Shown one piece after another: positions 37,088-47,944 of a stretch of 61,489 bases of DNA. The position numbers were made by a program, and so were the translations under genes. The stretch lies in contig NZ_SPUM01000036.1 in assembly GCF_004614195.1 (NCBI RefSeq), positions 1 through 61,489 on the forward strand, given 5' to 3'. Positions within the stretch are counted from its first letter, which is position 1. Each line of letters starts with the position of its first letter. The DNA comes from Massilia horti. GTDB lineage: Bacteria; Pseudomonadota; Gammaproteobacteria; Burkholderiales; Burkholderiaceae_D. The notes under the pieces are model-generated. The model was not told the DNA's origin. It made no database searches and was given only the letters and a program-made list of their open reading frames with translations.

Positions 37088-37423
37088 TTACAGGGACTTC
37101 AGGGTACCTTTCGGCAGCAGCGTGGTGATGGCGTTCTTCTGCACCGCCACTTCCGTACCAGGCGCGACTTCCAGGGTCACGTAGGTGTCGCTGACCTTGC
37201 TGACCTTGCCGACGATGCCACCGGCCGTGACCACTTCATCGCCCTTGGCCAATGCATCCATCATCGCTTTCAGTTCCTTTTGACGCTTCTGCTGCGGACG
37301 GATCATCAGGAAATACATGACCACGAACATCAGGATCAGCGGCAGGAAGGTCGTCAGGTTACCCATCAGGCCAGCTTCAGGTGCTGCGGCCGTGGTTTGC
37401 GCGTAAGCGTTGGAAATGAACAC
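37088..37423 (-). CDS. yajC: Preprotein translocase accessory subunit YajC
   Basis: A 111-residue inner-membrane protein with GTG start at 37423 (GGAG five bases before). It has one membrane segment (MGNLTTFLPLILMFVVMYFLMIRPQQKRQKE) and the YajC motif GDEVVTAGGIVGKVSKVSDTYVTLEVAPG. It associates with SecDF; the gene order yajC-secD-secF is standard. Confidence 0.97.
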   Translation of the reverse strand: MFISNAYAQTTAAAPEAGLMGNLTTFLPLILMFVVMYFLMIRPQQKRQKELKAMMDALAKGDEVVTAGGIVGKVSKVSDTYVTLEVAPGTEVAVQKNAITTLLPKGTLKSL

Positions 37424-37561
37424 AAGGACTCCGATTGTGAGTTATAAAAATAGCGCTGTATTCTAGCATTGGCCCACTGGCGCAGGCCAAGCCGGTGTCA
37501 GGTGGGATTGCAATCAAGAATTACAAGATGTTGCTGGTGAATTAATTCGGCAGGCGGAGGA

Positions 37562-37680
37562 TCGTTGGGGGCGCGGGGCCGCCGAGGACCTGTGCGCACG
37601 CGGTCACCGTGTCCTGGCTCGCGGCAATGCCGGCTGTCGGTACACTTTGCACCGCGTGCGCACAGGTGCGCACCCTACGC
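37562..37680. repeat. Dispersed inverted repeat, copy D (~119 bp)
   Basis: Left arm CGTTGGGGGCGCGGGGCCGC-CGAGGACCTGTGCGCACGCGGT; right arm ACCGCGTGCGCAC-AGGTGCGCACCCTACGC ending at 37680. The left arm has the same GGCCG-CGAGG insert as copy C. It lies immediately past the end of tgt. Confidence 0.8.
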
Positions 37681-37684
37681 CCCT

Positions 37685-39863
<2,179 letters not shown>

Positions 39864-39960
39864 GAGTGGGAAAATCTATGCTGACAGCCGTACAATAGCG
39901 GCTCGAGCGCGTGAGGCGAACCCATTATTTTACGCTGATATCACGCACAACGCCCGTAAT

Positions 39961-42021
39961 ATGCCAGCAACGACACCTAAAGCCGCGCCAAAAAACATCG
40001 AAAGCAAGCTCGCCAAGCTCGGCCTGCGCACCGACATGGACCTGGTGCTGCACCTGCCGATGCGCTACGAGGACGAGACCCGGATCGTATCGATCCGCGA
40101 GGCCTGCACGCGCGGCGGCCAGACGTGGCAGGTGGAAGGCGTGGTCACCAAGAACGAGATCAGCTACAAGCCACGCCGCCAGCTGCAGGTGACGATCGCC
40201 GACGACGGTGGCGAGCTGCTGCTGCGCTTTATGAACTTCTACGGCAGCCAGGTCAAGCAGCTGGCCGAGGGCACGCGGGTGCGCGCACGCGGCGAGGTGC
40301 GGCACGGCTTTTTCGGCGCCGAGATCGTCCACCCCAATTACAAGGTCATCAACCAGGGCGCCCCGCTGCCCACTTCGCTCACGCCGGTCTATCCGTCGGG
40401 GGAAGGCCTGTCGCAGACCGTGCTGCGGCGCGCGATCGCGGACGCGATGAAGCGCGTCGACTGGCAGGACACCGTGCCCCAGGGCGTGCGCGCGAAGATG
40501 CGGCTGGCCGACTTTGAACCATCAATCAAGCTGCTGCACTACCCGCCGGTTGACGTCGACGAGCATGAGCTGACCGAGCGCACCCATCCGGCCTGGGTGC
40601 GGATGAAGTTCGACGAACTGCTGGCCCAGCAGCTTTCGCTCAAACGCGCCCAGCGCGCGCGGCGCGAAAAAGGCGCGCCGATGCTACGCGCGGTCGGCGC
40701 GCTGTCCGAAGCGTTCCTGAACCAGCTGCCGTTCAAGCTCACCGGCGCCCAGCAGCGCGTGGTGCGCGAAATCCGCGCCGACCTGCGCGAGGGCTATCCG
40801 ATGCAGCGGCTGCTGCAGGGCGACGTCGGTAGCGGCAAGACGGTGGTGGCCGCGCTCGCCGCCGCACAGGCGATCGACAGCGGCTACCAGGCCGCCCTGA
40901 TGGCGCCGACCGAGATCCTGGCCGAACAGCACTTCCGCAAGATCGCGGCCTGGATGGAACCGCTGGGCGTGAAAGTCGCCTGGCTGACCGGCAGCCTGAA
41001 GAAAAAGGAAAAGACGGCGGCCGTGGAGCTGGTCGAATCGGGCCAGGCGCAGCTCGTGATCGGCACCCACGCGCTGATCCAGGACACGGTGCAGTTCGCC
41101 AAACTGGGCCTGGTGATCGTCGACGAGCAGCACCGCTTCGGCGTCGGCCAGCGGCTCCAGCTGCGCAACAAGGGCAGCGACAACCTGGTGCCGCACCAGC
41201 TGATGATGTCCGCCACGCCCATCCCGCGCACGCTGGCGATGACCTACTACGCCGACCTCGAAGTGTCGGTGATCGACGAACTGCCGCCGGGCCGCAGTCC
41301 GATCGTCACGCGGGCGGTCGACCAGAACCGGCGCGACGAAGTGATCGAGCGCGTGCACGCGGCCGCGCTCGAAGGGCGCCAGGTGTACTGGGTCTGCCCG
41401 CTGATCGAAGAATCGGAAGCGCTGCAACTGCAGACCGCGACCGAAACCTACGAAACGCTGGCCGCCGCCCTGCCCGACCTGAAGGTGGGCCTGGTGCACG
41501 GGCGCCTCAAGCCGGCCGAAAAACAGGTGGTGATGGACGCCTTCGCGGCGGGCGAAGTGCACGTGCTGGTGGCGACCACGGTGATCGAAGTCGGCGTGGA
41601 CGTGCCCAACGCCTCGTTGATGGTGATCGAGCACGCCGAGCGCTTCGGACTGTCGCAACTGCACCAGCTGCGCGGACGGGTCGGACGCGGCTCGGCGGCG
41701 AGCGTGTGCCTGCTGCTGTACCAGAGCCCGCTCGGCCATGTGGCCAAGCAGCGCCTGATGACGATGCGCGAGACCACCGACGGCTTCGAGATCGCACGGC
41801 GCGATCTCGAGATTCGCGGGCCTGGCGAATTCCTCGGCGCGCGACAGTCGGGCCAGGCAATGCTGCGCTTTGCGAACCTGGAGACCGACCAGTGGATTGT
41901 AGAGCAGGCACGCGACGTGGCGCAGCACCTGCTACAGGAAGAACATGCGGAGAACGTGGCGACCGTTGACGCGCACCTGGCGCGCTGGCTGGGCGGACGG
42001 GAAGAATTCCTGAAGGTCTAG
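39961..42021 (+). CDS. recG: ATP-dependent DNA helicase RecG
   Basis: The ATG at 39961 gives a 686-residue protein, the usual RecG length; the frame is open further upstream but that part overlaps the queA promoter. RecG remodels stalled replication forks and branched DNA. Seen: the N-terminal wedge domain with VLHLPMRYEDETRI, then helicase motifs LLQGDVGSGKTVVAALAAAQAI (Walker A), MAPTEILAEQHFRK, VIVDEQHRFGVGQR (DEQH), MSATPIPRTLAMTYYADLEVSVIDELPPGR, VATTVIEVGVDVPNASLMVIEHAERFGLSQLHQLRGRVGRG and the C-terminal GPGEFLGARQSGQAMLRFANLETD. Confidence 0.97.
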   Translation: MPATTPKAAPKNIESKLAKLGLRTDMDLVLHLPMRYEDETRIVSIREACTRGGQTWQVEGVVTKNEISYKPRRQLQVTIADDGGELLLRFMNFYGSQVKQLAEGTRVRARGEVRHGFFGAEIVHPNYKVINQGAPLPTSLTPVYPSGEGLSQTVLRRAIADAMKRVDWQDTVPQGVRAKMRLADFEPSIKLLHYPPVDVDEHELTERTHPAWVRMKFDELLAQQLSLKRAQRARREKGAPMLRAVGALSEAFLNQLPFKLTGAQQRVVREIRADLREGYPMQRLLQGDVGSGKTVVAALAAAQAIDSGYQAALMAPTEILAEQHFRKIAAWMEPLGVKVAWLTGSLKKKEKTAAVELVESGQAQLVIGTHALIQDTVQFAKLGLVIVDEQHRFGVGQRLQLRNKGSDNLVPHQLMMSATPIPRTLAMTYYADLEVSVIDELPPGRSPIVTRAVDQNRRDEVIERVHAAALEGRQVYWVCPLIEESEALQLQTATETYETLAAALPDLKVGLVHGRLKPAEKQVVMDAFAAGEVHVLVATTVIEVGVDVPNASLMVIEHAERFGLSQLHQLRGRVGRGSAASVCLLLYQSPLGHVAKQRLMTMRETTDGFEIARRDLEIRGPGEFLGARQSGQAMLRFANLETDQWIVEQARDVAQHLLQEEHAENVATVDAHLARWLGGREEFLKV

Positions 42022-42043
42022 AAAGACGGCGCGCATCACCAAC

Positions 42044-42150
42044 CGTAGGGTGCGCACCTGTGCGCACGCGGTCATCGTATGCTGGCTTGCGGCTGCTGGA
42101 TCACCACGCTGCCTTCGCGAACCGCGTGCGCACAGGTGCGCACCCTACGC
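42044..42150. repeat. Dispersed inverted repeat, copy E (~107 bp)
   Basis: The cleanest copy: left arm CCGTAGGGTGCGCAC-CTGTGCGCACGCGGT, right arm ACCGCGTGCGCAC-AGGTGCGCACCCTACGC ending at 42150. It lies 22 bases past the recG stop codon and directly before copy F. Confidence 0.88.
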
Positions 42151-42173
42151 CTATGTCGCCGCTAGCTCGGGAG

Positions 42174-42303
42174 CGTAGGGTGGGCAGGTTCTCCTGCCCA
42201 CGCGCCCAGCGATAACGGGCCATTTCGAACAGTTTCCACGTCAGTTGAACGCGTGGGCGTTCGTAAAGTCGGCCACTGGCCAACTTTACCCCGCCCACCC
42301 TAC
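42174..42303. repeat. Variant inverted repeat, copy F (GTAGGGTGGGC type, ~130 bp)
   Basis: Left arm CGTAGGGTGGGCAGGT-TCTCCTGCCCACGCG; the right end reads CCGCCCACCCTAC. It has the same outer GTAGGG/CCCTAC ends as the other family but GGGC/GCCC inner arms. Placed head-to-tail with copy E in the recG downstream region. Confidence 0.75.
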
Positions 42304-42330
42304 AAAAAACAACTTACCGCTGGCAGCCCA

Positions 42331-42360
42331 AAAGAAAAAGCCCGCGTTTTTGCGGGCCTT
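42331..42360 (-). terminator. Rho-independent terminator of the 88-residue secreted protein gene
   Basis: On the minus strand GCCCGC-AAAAAC-GCGGGC is followed by TTTTTCTTTT. It lies just past the stop at 42381 and also separates that gene from the repeats and recG. Confidence 0.88.
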
Positions 42361-42380
42361 GTATTGAAAGCGTCGAACGC

Positions 42381-42647
42381 TTACTTGGTTTCGCCAGCCG
42401 GCTCGGTGCTTGCCGATTCCTGCTTCGGCGCTTTCTTGTGAGCCTTGGCCTTCTTGTGCTTCGGCTGAGCCTTGGCCACCTTGGTGGTTTCGCCGGTTGC
42501 CGTCGCTTGCGTGGTTTCGCCGCCTGCTTTGGTGGCCTGGGTGGTTTCAGCCTTGGCCGGCGCAGCCTGGCCCGTCGCGGCGGGGGCTTGGGCGAATGCA
42601 GCGGTTGCAAACAGGCCGGCGATCAGGGTAGCGATAACTTTTTTCAT
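42381..42647 (-). CDS. Small secreted Ala/Lys/Thr-rich protein
   Basis: An 88-residue protein with a clear Sec signal peptide (MKKVIATLIAGLFATAAFAQ, cut after AFA). The mature part is low complexity: ETTQAT-type repeats (AETTQATKAGGETTQATATGETTK) then a very basic stretch KAQPKHKKAKAHKKAPKQ and a short acidic tail. It is likely disordered and could bind polyanions in the periplasm. It has its own terminator. Function unknown; similar small proteins are common in this bacterial group. Confidence 0.75.
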   Translation of the reverse strand: MKKVIATLIAGLFATAAFAQAPAATGQAAPAKAETTQATKAGGETTQATATGETTKVAKAQPKHKKAKAHKKAPKQESASTEPAGETK

Positions 42648-42769
42648 GACAGATATTCCTCGTTAGGTTGTCTCACGTAGTGCATGCGTTGCATGCTACT
42701 GAGCCAAAAACGCGGCTCACCTGCCCGCTGTTGACGGCAATTACAAACGCTTACGATTCACGCAAATGC

Positions 42770-43135
42770 TTACAACTGCTCGACCCGGGTCAGCTCCACG
42801 CCGTCGACCACCATCTTCCATTTGCCCTGGTCTCGATACGGCGGCTTGCTGACGACGAAGGTCGTGCTAACGATGCCGTATCCGGCGTAGAAATCATTCC
42901 CGTCAAAACCCAGCAGCTCGATGTTGAGATCGATGATTTTGCGGCCCTTGCTATTTTTCCCGGGCCGTTCGCGCTTGTACTCGACCTTGCCGTCCTGCTG
43001 AATATTCAAGCGCATCTTTTCGCCGCGCCATTCGCCGATGTAAGCCGATTTGTCCGCGGGAACCGGGAGCGGAGTGGCAATGCTGGGCTGCGACGTCAAC
43101 AAGCAAGCGGCGAGCAGCAGGGTGCGGAGAAACAT
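42770..43135 (-). CDS. Secreted protein of unknown function
   Basis: A 121-residue protein with a Sec signal peptide (MFLRTLLLAACLLTSQPSIA). The mature part is predicted beta-rich: YIGEWRGEKMRLNIQQDGKVEYKRERPGKNSKGRKIIDLNIELLGFDGNDFYAGYGIVSTTFVVSKPPYRDQGKWKMVVDGVELTRV. This pattern, GEWRG...L-I-x-DG-V-Y, recalls small lipocalin-like periplasmic proteins, but no family could be assigned with confidence. It appears monocistronic. Confidence 0.7.
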   Translation of the reverse strand: MFLRTLLLAACLLTSQPSIATPLPVPADKSAYIGEWRGEKMRLNIQQDGKVEYKRERPGKNSKGRKIIDLNIELLGFDGNDFYAGYGIVSTTFVVSKPPYRDQGKWKMVVDGVELTRVEQL

Positions 43136-43244
43136 TACGTTTCCTTTCAGGAGTGGCTTGCGGGCAAGTGAAGACTTCTCCTGAATAGTCGCCTGACGCC
43201 TTGCAGGTTGTCAAGATTGCACTGGCGGACGGCGGGAGGCACTC

Positions 43245-44243
43245 TCAGGGCGCCCGCGATTCATCCGCCGCGTAGGCCAGCCCTATCTGGCTGCGCATCT
43301 CGTCCATCACGGCCATCAATGCCAGCGTCTCGTCGTGGGTCATGCCCGGGCTCTCGATCAGTCCCTCGCGCCAGCAGCGCTGCGCCTCCATCGCCTCGTG
43401 CGCGTAGCCGTTGCCGATAAACGGCGTGTCGATCGTGCGCAAGGTGCCGTCGTCCAGCACCACGGTCAGGGACTTGGCCTGGTGAAAGCGCGTATTCATC
43501 CGTACGTAGCCCCGCGTCCCCGATACCGTCAGTTCGCACGGGGTGCGCGCCAGCATCGAGCAAATGCCGATCGACATGCCGCCGCCCCGGTGCTTGAGTG
43601 TGAAGCTGGTCTCCATGTCCACGCCGGTCGGGCCCATCCGCGCCTGCGCGCACACCGATTCGATCGGTCCCAGCAGCGCGGCGCAGATCGACAGCGGATA
43701 AATGCCCAGATCGAGCAGCACGCCGCCGCCGAGCGCCGGGTTGACCAGGCGATGCTCCGGCCCCACATCGGCGGCGTAACCAAAATCGGCCATCACCTGC
43801 TGCGGCGTGCCGATCTCGCCCGATTCGATGATGCGCTTCACTTGTGCCAGCGCCGGCAGGAAGCGGGTCCACATCGCCTCCATCAGGAACAGCTTTTTTT
43901 CACGCGCCAGCGCTATAACCTGCTCCGCCTGGCGCAGGTTCATCATGAACGGCTTCTCGCACAGCACGCCTTTTCCGGCACGCAGCGCCATCAGCGCGTT
44001 TTCAAAGTGCAGCGTGTGCGGCGTGCCGATGTAGACCAGGTCGACGTCGGGGGCGTCGGCAAGCTCCTGGTAGGAGCCGTAGGCGACGCCGGCGCCGAAT
44101 TCGTCCGCGAACGCGCGCGCAGTATCGAGGCTGCGCGATGCCGCCGCCACCAGCTGCGCCCCCGGCGTGTCCCAGAGCGCGGTGGCGAACGCGCGCGCGA
44201 TCTTGCCGGTGCCGAGAATCCCCCACCTTACGTTCTCCGCCAT
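43245..44243 (-). CDS. Gfo/Idh/MocA family oxidoreductase
   Basis: The ATG at 44243 (GAGGGGAGC upstream) gives a 332-residue protein. The N-terminal Rossmann fold binds NAD(P): RWGILGTGKIARAFATAL, then VDLVYIGTPHTLHFENALMALRAGKGVLCEKPFMMN with the EKP motif, then a C-terminal substrate domain with GGGVLLDLGIYPLSICAALLG, where the catalytic residues of the family lie. It oxidises or reduces a polyol, sugar or dihydrodiol of unknown identity in the cytoplasm. The next gene upstream (DUF3025) is 11 bases away on the same strand. Confidence 0.88.
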   Translation of the reverse strand: MAENVRWGILGTGKIARAFATALWDTPGAQLVAAASRSLDTARAFADEFGAGVAYGSYQELADAPDVDLVYIGTPHTLHFENALMALRAGKGVLCEKPFMMNLRQAEQVIALAREKKLFLMEAMWTRFLPALAQVKRIIESGEIGTPQQVMADFGYAADVGPEHRLVNPALGGGVLLDLGIYPLSICAALLGPIESVCAQARMGPTGVDMETSFTLKHRGGGMSIGICSMLARTPCELTVSGTRGYVRMNTRFHQAKSLTVVLDDGTLRTIDTPFIGNGYAHEAMEAQRCWREGLIESPGMTHDETLALMAVMDEMRSQIGLAYAADESRAP

Positions 44244-44254
44244 GGCCGCTCCCC

Positions 44255-45046
44255 TCAGGTGGCCCGTCTGGGCCGGAACACGCTCACATCCCCATAAAAC
44301 AGCTCGTCCTGCCCCGGCCACCACCCCGGCACGCCGAGCACCGGCAGCGGCGTGAAACAGCGGGTCGTCAGGTCCTGCGCGGCGAGTTCCCCCGCCACCT
44401 TGCGGTCGATCCAGCCACGCTGCTCATCATTTGACAGCGCAAAGTATCCGTCGTTCGCCACCACCACCCGCACATGCGCGGTAATCGCCTTGCGCGGCGC
44501 GACCAGCTTTTCCATCAGCGCGTGGCCAAACAGCCAGGGCTGCGCGTGCGCTCCCCATGCCGCGCGGCGCTGGCACAGCGCTTCGCTCCAACGGTGCGCG
44601 CGCAGCGCCGCGACCAGCGCATGCGCTTCTTGCGAATCGCGCACCACCAGCAGCGCCGCGTTCTCGTCGAAGATGGTGGCCGCGTCGCGCGCCGGCCCGC
44701 GCGCCTTGCCAATGCCGGCCAGCGCGATCTGCGCGGCCTGCAGCGCGTTCAGCTCTCGCTTGATGAGCGGGAAGCTCTGCCACACCAGGCCGTTGAAGAA
44801 GTCGTGCAGGTTGTCCCTGGTCGGCACGCAGCCGGTCGCGCCGATGAATTCCTCGTAGGCGCGGCCTTCCGGCAGTTCGGACTGCGGCACGAAGCGGATC
44901 GGCTGGCCGTGGTGGTTGGCCAGCTTGAGATCGGCAGCGTTGGCGTTGAAGGCGTCGATGAAGTCCTCGCCTTCGTGGTGCAGGCGCGCGAACGCCGGCC
45001 GCACGGAGTCGTACCACGGCCGCGTCCAGTCGATCTGCGCCAGCAT
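44255..45046 (-). CDS. DUF3025 domain protein
   Basis: A 263-residue cytoplasmic protein that fits DUF3025 along its length: WYDSVRPAFARL, IRFVPQSELPEGRAYEEFIGATGCVPTRDNLHDFFNGLVWQSFPLIKRELNALQA, WLFGHALMEKLVAPRKAITAHV and the C-terminal FTPLPVLGVPGWWPGQDE-FYGDVSVFRP. The function of the family is not known. It lies six bases from the end of pyrC, in a run pyrC-DUF3025-Gfo/Idh/MocA on one strand. Confidence 0.88.
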   Translation of the reverse strand: MLAQIDWTRPWYDSVRPAFARLHHEGEDFIDAFNANAADLKLANHHGQPIRFVPQSELPEGRAYEEFIGATGCVPTRDNLHDFFNGLVWQSFPLIKRELNALQAAQIALAGIGKARGPARDAATIFDENAALLVVRDSQEAHALVAALRAHRWSEALCQRRAAWGAHAQPWLFGHALMEKLVAPRKAITAHVRVVVANDGYFALSNDEQRGWIDRKVAGELAAQDLTTRCFTPLPVLGVPGWWPGQDELFYGDVSVFRPRRAT

Positions 45047-45052
45047 CGCCGC

Positions 45053-46105
45053 TTACAGCATCTTCCAGTTGAGTTGCTCGCCGCCGTTCAGCGGCGCCAG
45101 CTGCGTTTCGCCGAACGGTACCGTCTCAGGCAGGGTCCATGCCTCGCGCTGGAGCGTGATAGTGCCCTCATTGACCGGCAGGCCGTAGAACGCCGGGCCG
45201 TGCTGGCTCGCGAACCCTTCCAGCTTGTCGAGCGCGCCCGCCTGCGCGAACGCTTCGGTGTACATCTCGATCGCGTGCAGTGCGGTGTAGCAGCCGGCGC
45301 AGCCGCAGCTGGTTTCCTTGGCGCCGAGCGCGTGCGGGGCGGAGTCGGTGCCCAGGAAGAAGCGCTCGTCGCCGCTGGTGGCGGCGGTCACCAGCGCCAG
45401 CCGGTGTTCTTCACGCTTGAGTACCGGCAGGCAGTAGTAGTGCGGACGCACCCCGCCACGGAAGATCTCGTTGCGGTTATAGAGCAGGTGGTGCGCGGTG
45501 ATGGTCGCCGCGATCGGACCTTCGGCTTCGGCCACGTACTGCGCCGCATCCTTGGTGGTGATGTGCTCGAACACGATCTTCAGCTCTGGAAAATCGCGGC
45601 GCAGCGGGCGCATCACGCGCTCGATGAACACGGCCTCGCGGTCGAAGATGTCGATCGCGGGGTCGGTGACCTCGCCGTGCACCAGCAGCGGCATGTCCAC
45701 TTCCTGCATCACTTCGAGCGTCTTGTAGCACTTGGCCAGGTCGGTCACGCCGGCTGCCGAGTTGGTGGTGGCCCCCGCCGGGTACAGCTTGACCGCGTGG
45801 ATGAACCCGGTTTCCTGGGCGCGCCGGATCTCGTCCGGATCGGTGTTATCGGTCAGGTACAGCGTCATCAACGGCTCGAAGCGCATGCCTTCGGGCAGCG
45901 CGGCCAGGATGCGCTCGCGGTAGGCGGCGGCATCAAGCGCGGTGGTGACCGGCGGTTTCAGGTTCGGCATCACGATCGCCCGTGCGAACTGGCGTGCGCT
46001 GTGCGGCAGAACGCTGGCCATCGCCGCGCCGTCGCGCAGGTGCAGGTGCCAGTCGTCGGGGCGGGTGATGGTGAGGGTGTGCGGGGTGTCGATGGTGGTG
46101 GACAT
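45053..46105 (-). CDS. pyrC: Dihydroorotase
   Basis: A 350-residue zinc amidohydrolase of the E. coli PyrC type that closes carbamoyl-aspartate to dihydroorotate in pyrimidine synthesis. Metal-site blocks: [12 protein letters not shown] (HxH), [10 protein letters not shown], the carboxylated Lys in [35 protein letters not shown], and [14 protein letters not shown] with the catalytic Asp. It is divergent from suyA across a regulatory gap. Confidence 0.97.
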   Translation of the reverse strand: MSTTIDTPHTLTITRPDDWHLHLRDGAAMASVLPHSARQFARAIVMPNLKPPVTTALDAAAYRERILAALPEGMRFEPLMTLYLTDNTDPDEIRRAQETGFIHAVKLYPAGATTNSAAGVTDLAKCYKTLEVMQEVDMPLLVHGEVTDPAIDIFDREAVFIERVMRPLRRDFPELKIVFEHITTKDAAQYVAEAEGPIAATITAHHLLYNRNEIFRGGVRPHYYCLPVLKREEHRLALVTAATSGDERFFLGTDSAPHALGAKETSCGCAGCYTALHAIEMYTEAFAQAGALDKLEGFASQHGPAFYGLPVNEGTITLQREAWTLPETVPFGETQLAPLNGGEQLNWKML

Positions 46106-46191
46106 GGCAATTTATCGAAGAGCGGACTGCCCCTATTTTACCCGCAGCCATAAAAGCGGCGCGCCCCGGCCGTTTCAAGCGGGCATGGATG

Positions 46192-46248
46192 ACTCCCTAA
46201 ATTCATCTATATGATTCAGTTGACATGAATGATTTAGGGGAGTAGCAT
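46192..46248 (+). promoter_or_regulatory. Promoter with overlapping inverted repeat before suyA
   Basis: TTGACA (46220-46225), 17 bases, then TAGCAT (46243-46248) is a good sigma-70 promoter about 50 bases before the suyA ATG. An inverted repeat spans it: ACTCCC-TAAAT-TCAT (from 46192) and its inverse ATGAAT-GATTTAGGGGAGT (to 46243), covering the -35 flank and spacer. This is the layout of a repressor or activator site. Confidence 0.6.
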
Positions 46249-46295
46249 GATTTCACGGTCCCAAACCAACTGACCGAAACATCAAGGAGGCAGAG

Positions 46296-46577
46296 ATGAT
46301 TCATTTTGTGGTGCACGAAGAGGGCGACTCGGTAGGAACGGTCGTGGTCGAAGGCGTCAAGTCCGGCGCCGCGCTGAACGGCTGGGTCATGGAACAGGAT
46401 CAGATGGTGGAGATGCGCACCGCCAGCGACATCCCGATCGGTCACAAGATCGCCCTGAAAAACCTCGCGCCAGGCGACACCGTCATCAAGTACGGCGTCG
46501 ACATTGGGAAGGTGGTGGCCCCGATCGCGGCCGGCGAACACCTGCATGTACACAACGTTAAAACCAAGCGCTGGTAA
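46296..46577 (+). CDS. suyA: (2R)-sulfolactate sulfo-lyase, alpha subunit
   Basis: A 93-residue protein of the UxaA/SAF-domain type with a strong ribosome site (AAGGAGGCAGAG). It begins MIHFVVHEEGDSVGTVVVEGV and contains HKIALKNLAPGDTVIKYGVDIGKVVAPI, the SAF-like core found in the small subunit of altronate-type dehydratases. Paired with the large subunit (next gene), the pair matches SuyAB better than UxaA, where both parts are fused and larger. SuyAB cleaves (2R)-3-sulfolactate to pyruvate and sulfite. The neighbouring sulfonate-type transporter and TauE/SafE exporter support this. Confidence 0.75.
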   Translation: MIHFVVHEEGDSVGTVVVEGVKSGAALNGWVMEQDQMVEMRTASDIPIGHKIALKNLAPGDTVIKYGVDIGKVVAPIAAGEHLHVHNVKTKRW

Positions 46578-46613
46578 GTCACCAGTCCAGCTAACGAATC
46601 AAGGGAGACAGAC

Positions 46614-47783
46614 ATGATCAACCAGGACACCACCTTCCTCGGCTACCGCCGTGAAAACGGCCGCGTCGGCGTGCGCAACCACGTCATCGTGCTGCCGGTG
46701 GATGACATCTCGAACGCCGCCGCCGAGGCGGTGGCCAACAATATCAAGGGCACCATGGCCCTGCCCCACCCGTACGGCCGGCTGCAGTTCGGCGCCGACC
46801 TGGAGCTGCACTTCCGCACGCTGATCGGCACCGGTTCCAACCCCAACGTTGCCGCCGTGGTCGTGATCGGCATCGAGCCGGAGTGGACCCAGCTCGTTGT
46901 CGACGGCATCGCCAAGACCGGCAAACCGGTGCAGGGCTTTTCCATCGAACGCCATGGCGACCACGAAACGATCTTCGCCGCTTCAAAGGCAGCAAAGGAG
47001 CTGGTGCAGTGGGCATCTGAAAAGCAGCGCGAACCTTGCCCCATCAGCGAGCTGTGGGTGTCGACCAAGTGCGGCGAATCGGATACCACTTCCGGCGTCG
47101 CTTCCAACCCGACGGTGGGCAATGCGTTCGACAAGCTGTACGGGCTGGGCGCCACGCTGCTGTTCGGCGAGACCTCCGAGCTGACCGGCGGCGAACAGCT
47201 GGTGGAGGCGCGCTGCGCCAATCCGCAAGTGAGGGAAAAGTTCATGGCCATGTTCAACCGCTACCAGGACATGATCAATCGCTATAAGACCTCCGACCTG
47301 TCGGACTCGCAGCCGACCAAGGGCAACATCGCCGGCGGCCTGACCACGATCGAGGAAAAGGCGCTGGGTAACATCCAGAAGATCGGCAAGCGCTGCATGG
47401 TGGACGGGGTGCTGGACAAGGCTGAAACGCCGACCGGGCGGGGGCTGTGGTTCATGGACTCGTCGTCAGCTGCGGCCGAGATGGTGACCCTGAGCGCGGC
47501 GGCGGGCTACGCGGTGCACTTCTTCCCCACCGGGCAGGGCAACGTGATCGGCAACCCGATCCTCCCGGTGATCAAGATCTGCGCGAACCCGCGGACGGTG
47601 CGCACCATGTCCGAGCACATCGACGTCGACACCACCGGCCTGCTGCAGCGTGAGCTGAACCTGGACGCCGCTGGCGACCAGCTCCTCGAATGCATGCTGC
47701 GCACTGCGAATGGCCGGCTGACCGCCGCCGAAGCGCTGGGGCACCGCGAGTTCACGCTGACCCGGCTGTATGAAAGCGCCTGA
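46614..47783 (+). CDS. suyB: (2R)-sulfolactate sulfo-lyase, beta subunit
   Basis: A 389-residue protein of the UxaA C-terminal family, which carries an iron-dependent lyase site. Blocks: [171 protein letters not shown]. The blocks match what I know of SuyB, including the [17 protein letters not shown] stretch. It follows suyA by 36 bases, with AAGGGAG as ribosome site. Altronate dehydratase is an alternative family assignment, judged less likely from the split subunits and context. Confidence 0.75.
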   Translation: MINQDTTFLGYRRENGRVGVRNHVIVLPVDDISNAAAEAVANNIKGTMALPHPYGRLQFGADLELHFRTLIGTGSNPNVAAVVVIGIEPEWTQLVVDGIAKTGKPVQGFSIERHGDHETIFAASKAAKELVQWASEKQREPCPISELWVSTKCGESDTTSGVASNPTVGNAFDKLYGLGATLLFGETSELTGGEQLVEARCANPQVREKFMAMFNRYQDMINRYKTSDLSDSQPTKGNIAGGLTTIEEKALGNIQKIGKRCMVDGVLDKAETPTGRGLWFMDSSSAAAEMVTLSAAAGYAVHFFPTGQGNVIGNPILPVIKICANPRTVRTMSEHIDVDTTGLLQRELNLDAAGDQLLECMLRTANGRLTAAEALGHREFTLTRLYESA

Positions 47784-47794
47784 TGTGTCTGGTA

Positions 47795-47915
47795 GCGCGT
47801 CGTCCCCGGGCTCGGCGCCCCCCTTGGCGGGGACCCATGCTGAGCGTGATTTCACGCGGCGTATGGGTCCCCGCCTCCGCGGGGAGTCGTGCCGACCAAT
47901 GGGAGGGACGACGAC
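47795..47915. repeat. REP-like element (GGGGACCCAT/ATGGGTCCCC inverted arms)
   Basis: The stretch has CGTCGTCCCC...TTGGCGGGGACCCAT, a short centre, then ATGGGTCCCCGCC...GCGGGGAGTCG and GGGACGACGACG. It matches the widespread REP-type words GGGTCCCCGCC-CGCGGGGACGACG found between genes of many proteobacteria. It lies between suyB and the convergent LysR gene and may stabilise or terminate both transcripts. Confidence 0.75.
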
Positions 47916-47944
47916 GCTTGAGGCTAACTATTGTTGGACGCTGC

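Noticed and set aside
46296..47783. Annotation of the UxaA-like pair as altronate dehydratase
   Set aside because: The parts are split in two small genes with SuyA/SuyB-like sequence, no uronate genes are nearby, and the neighbours are sulfonate-type; kept only as an alternative.
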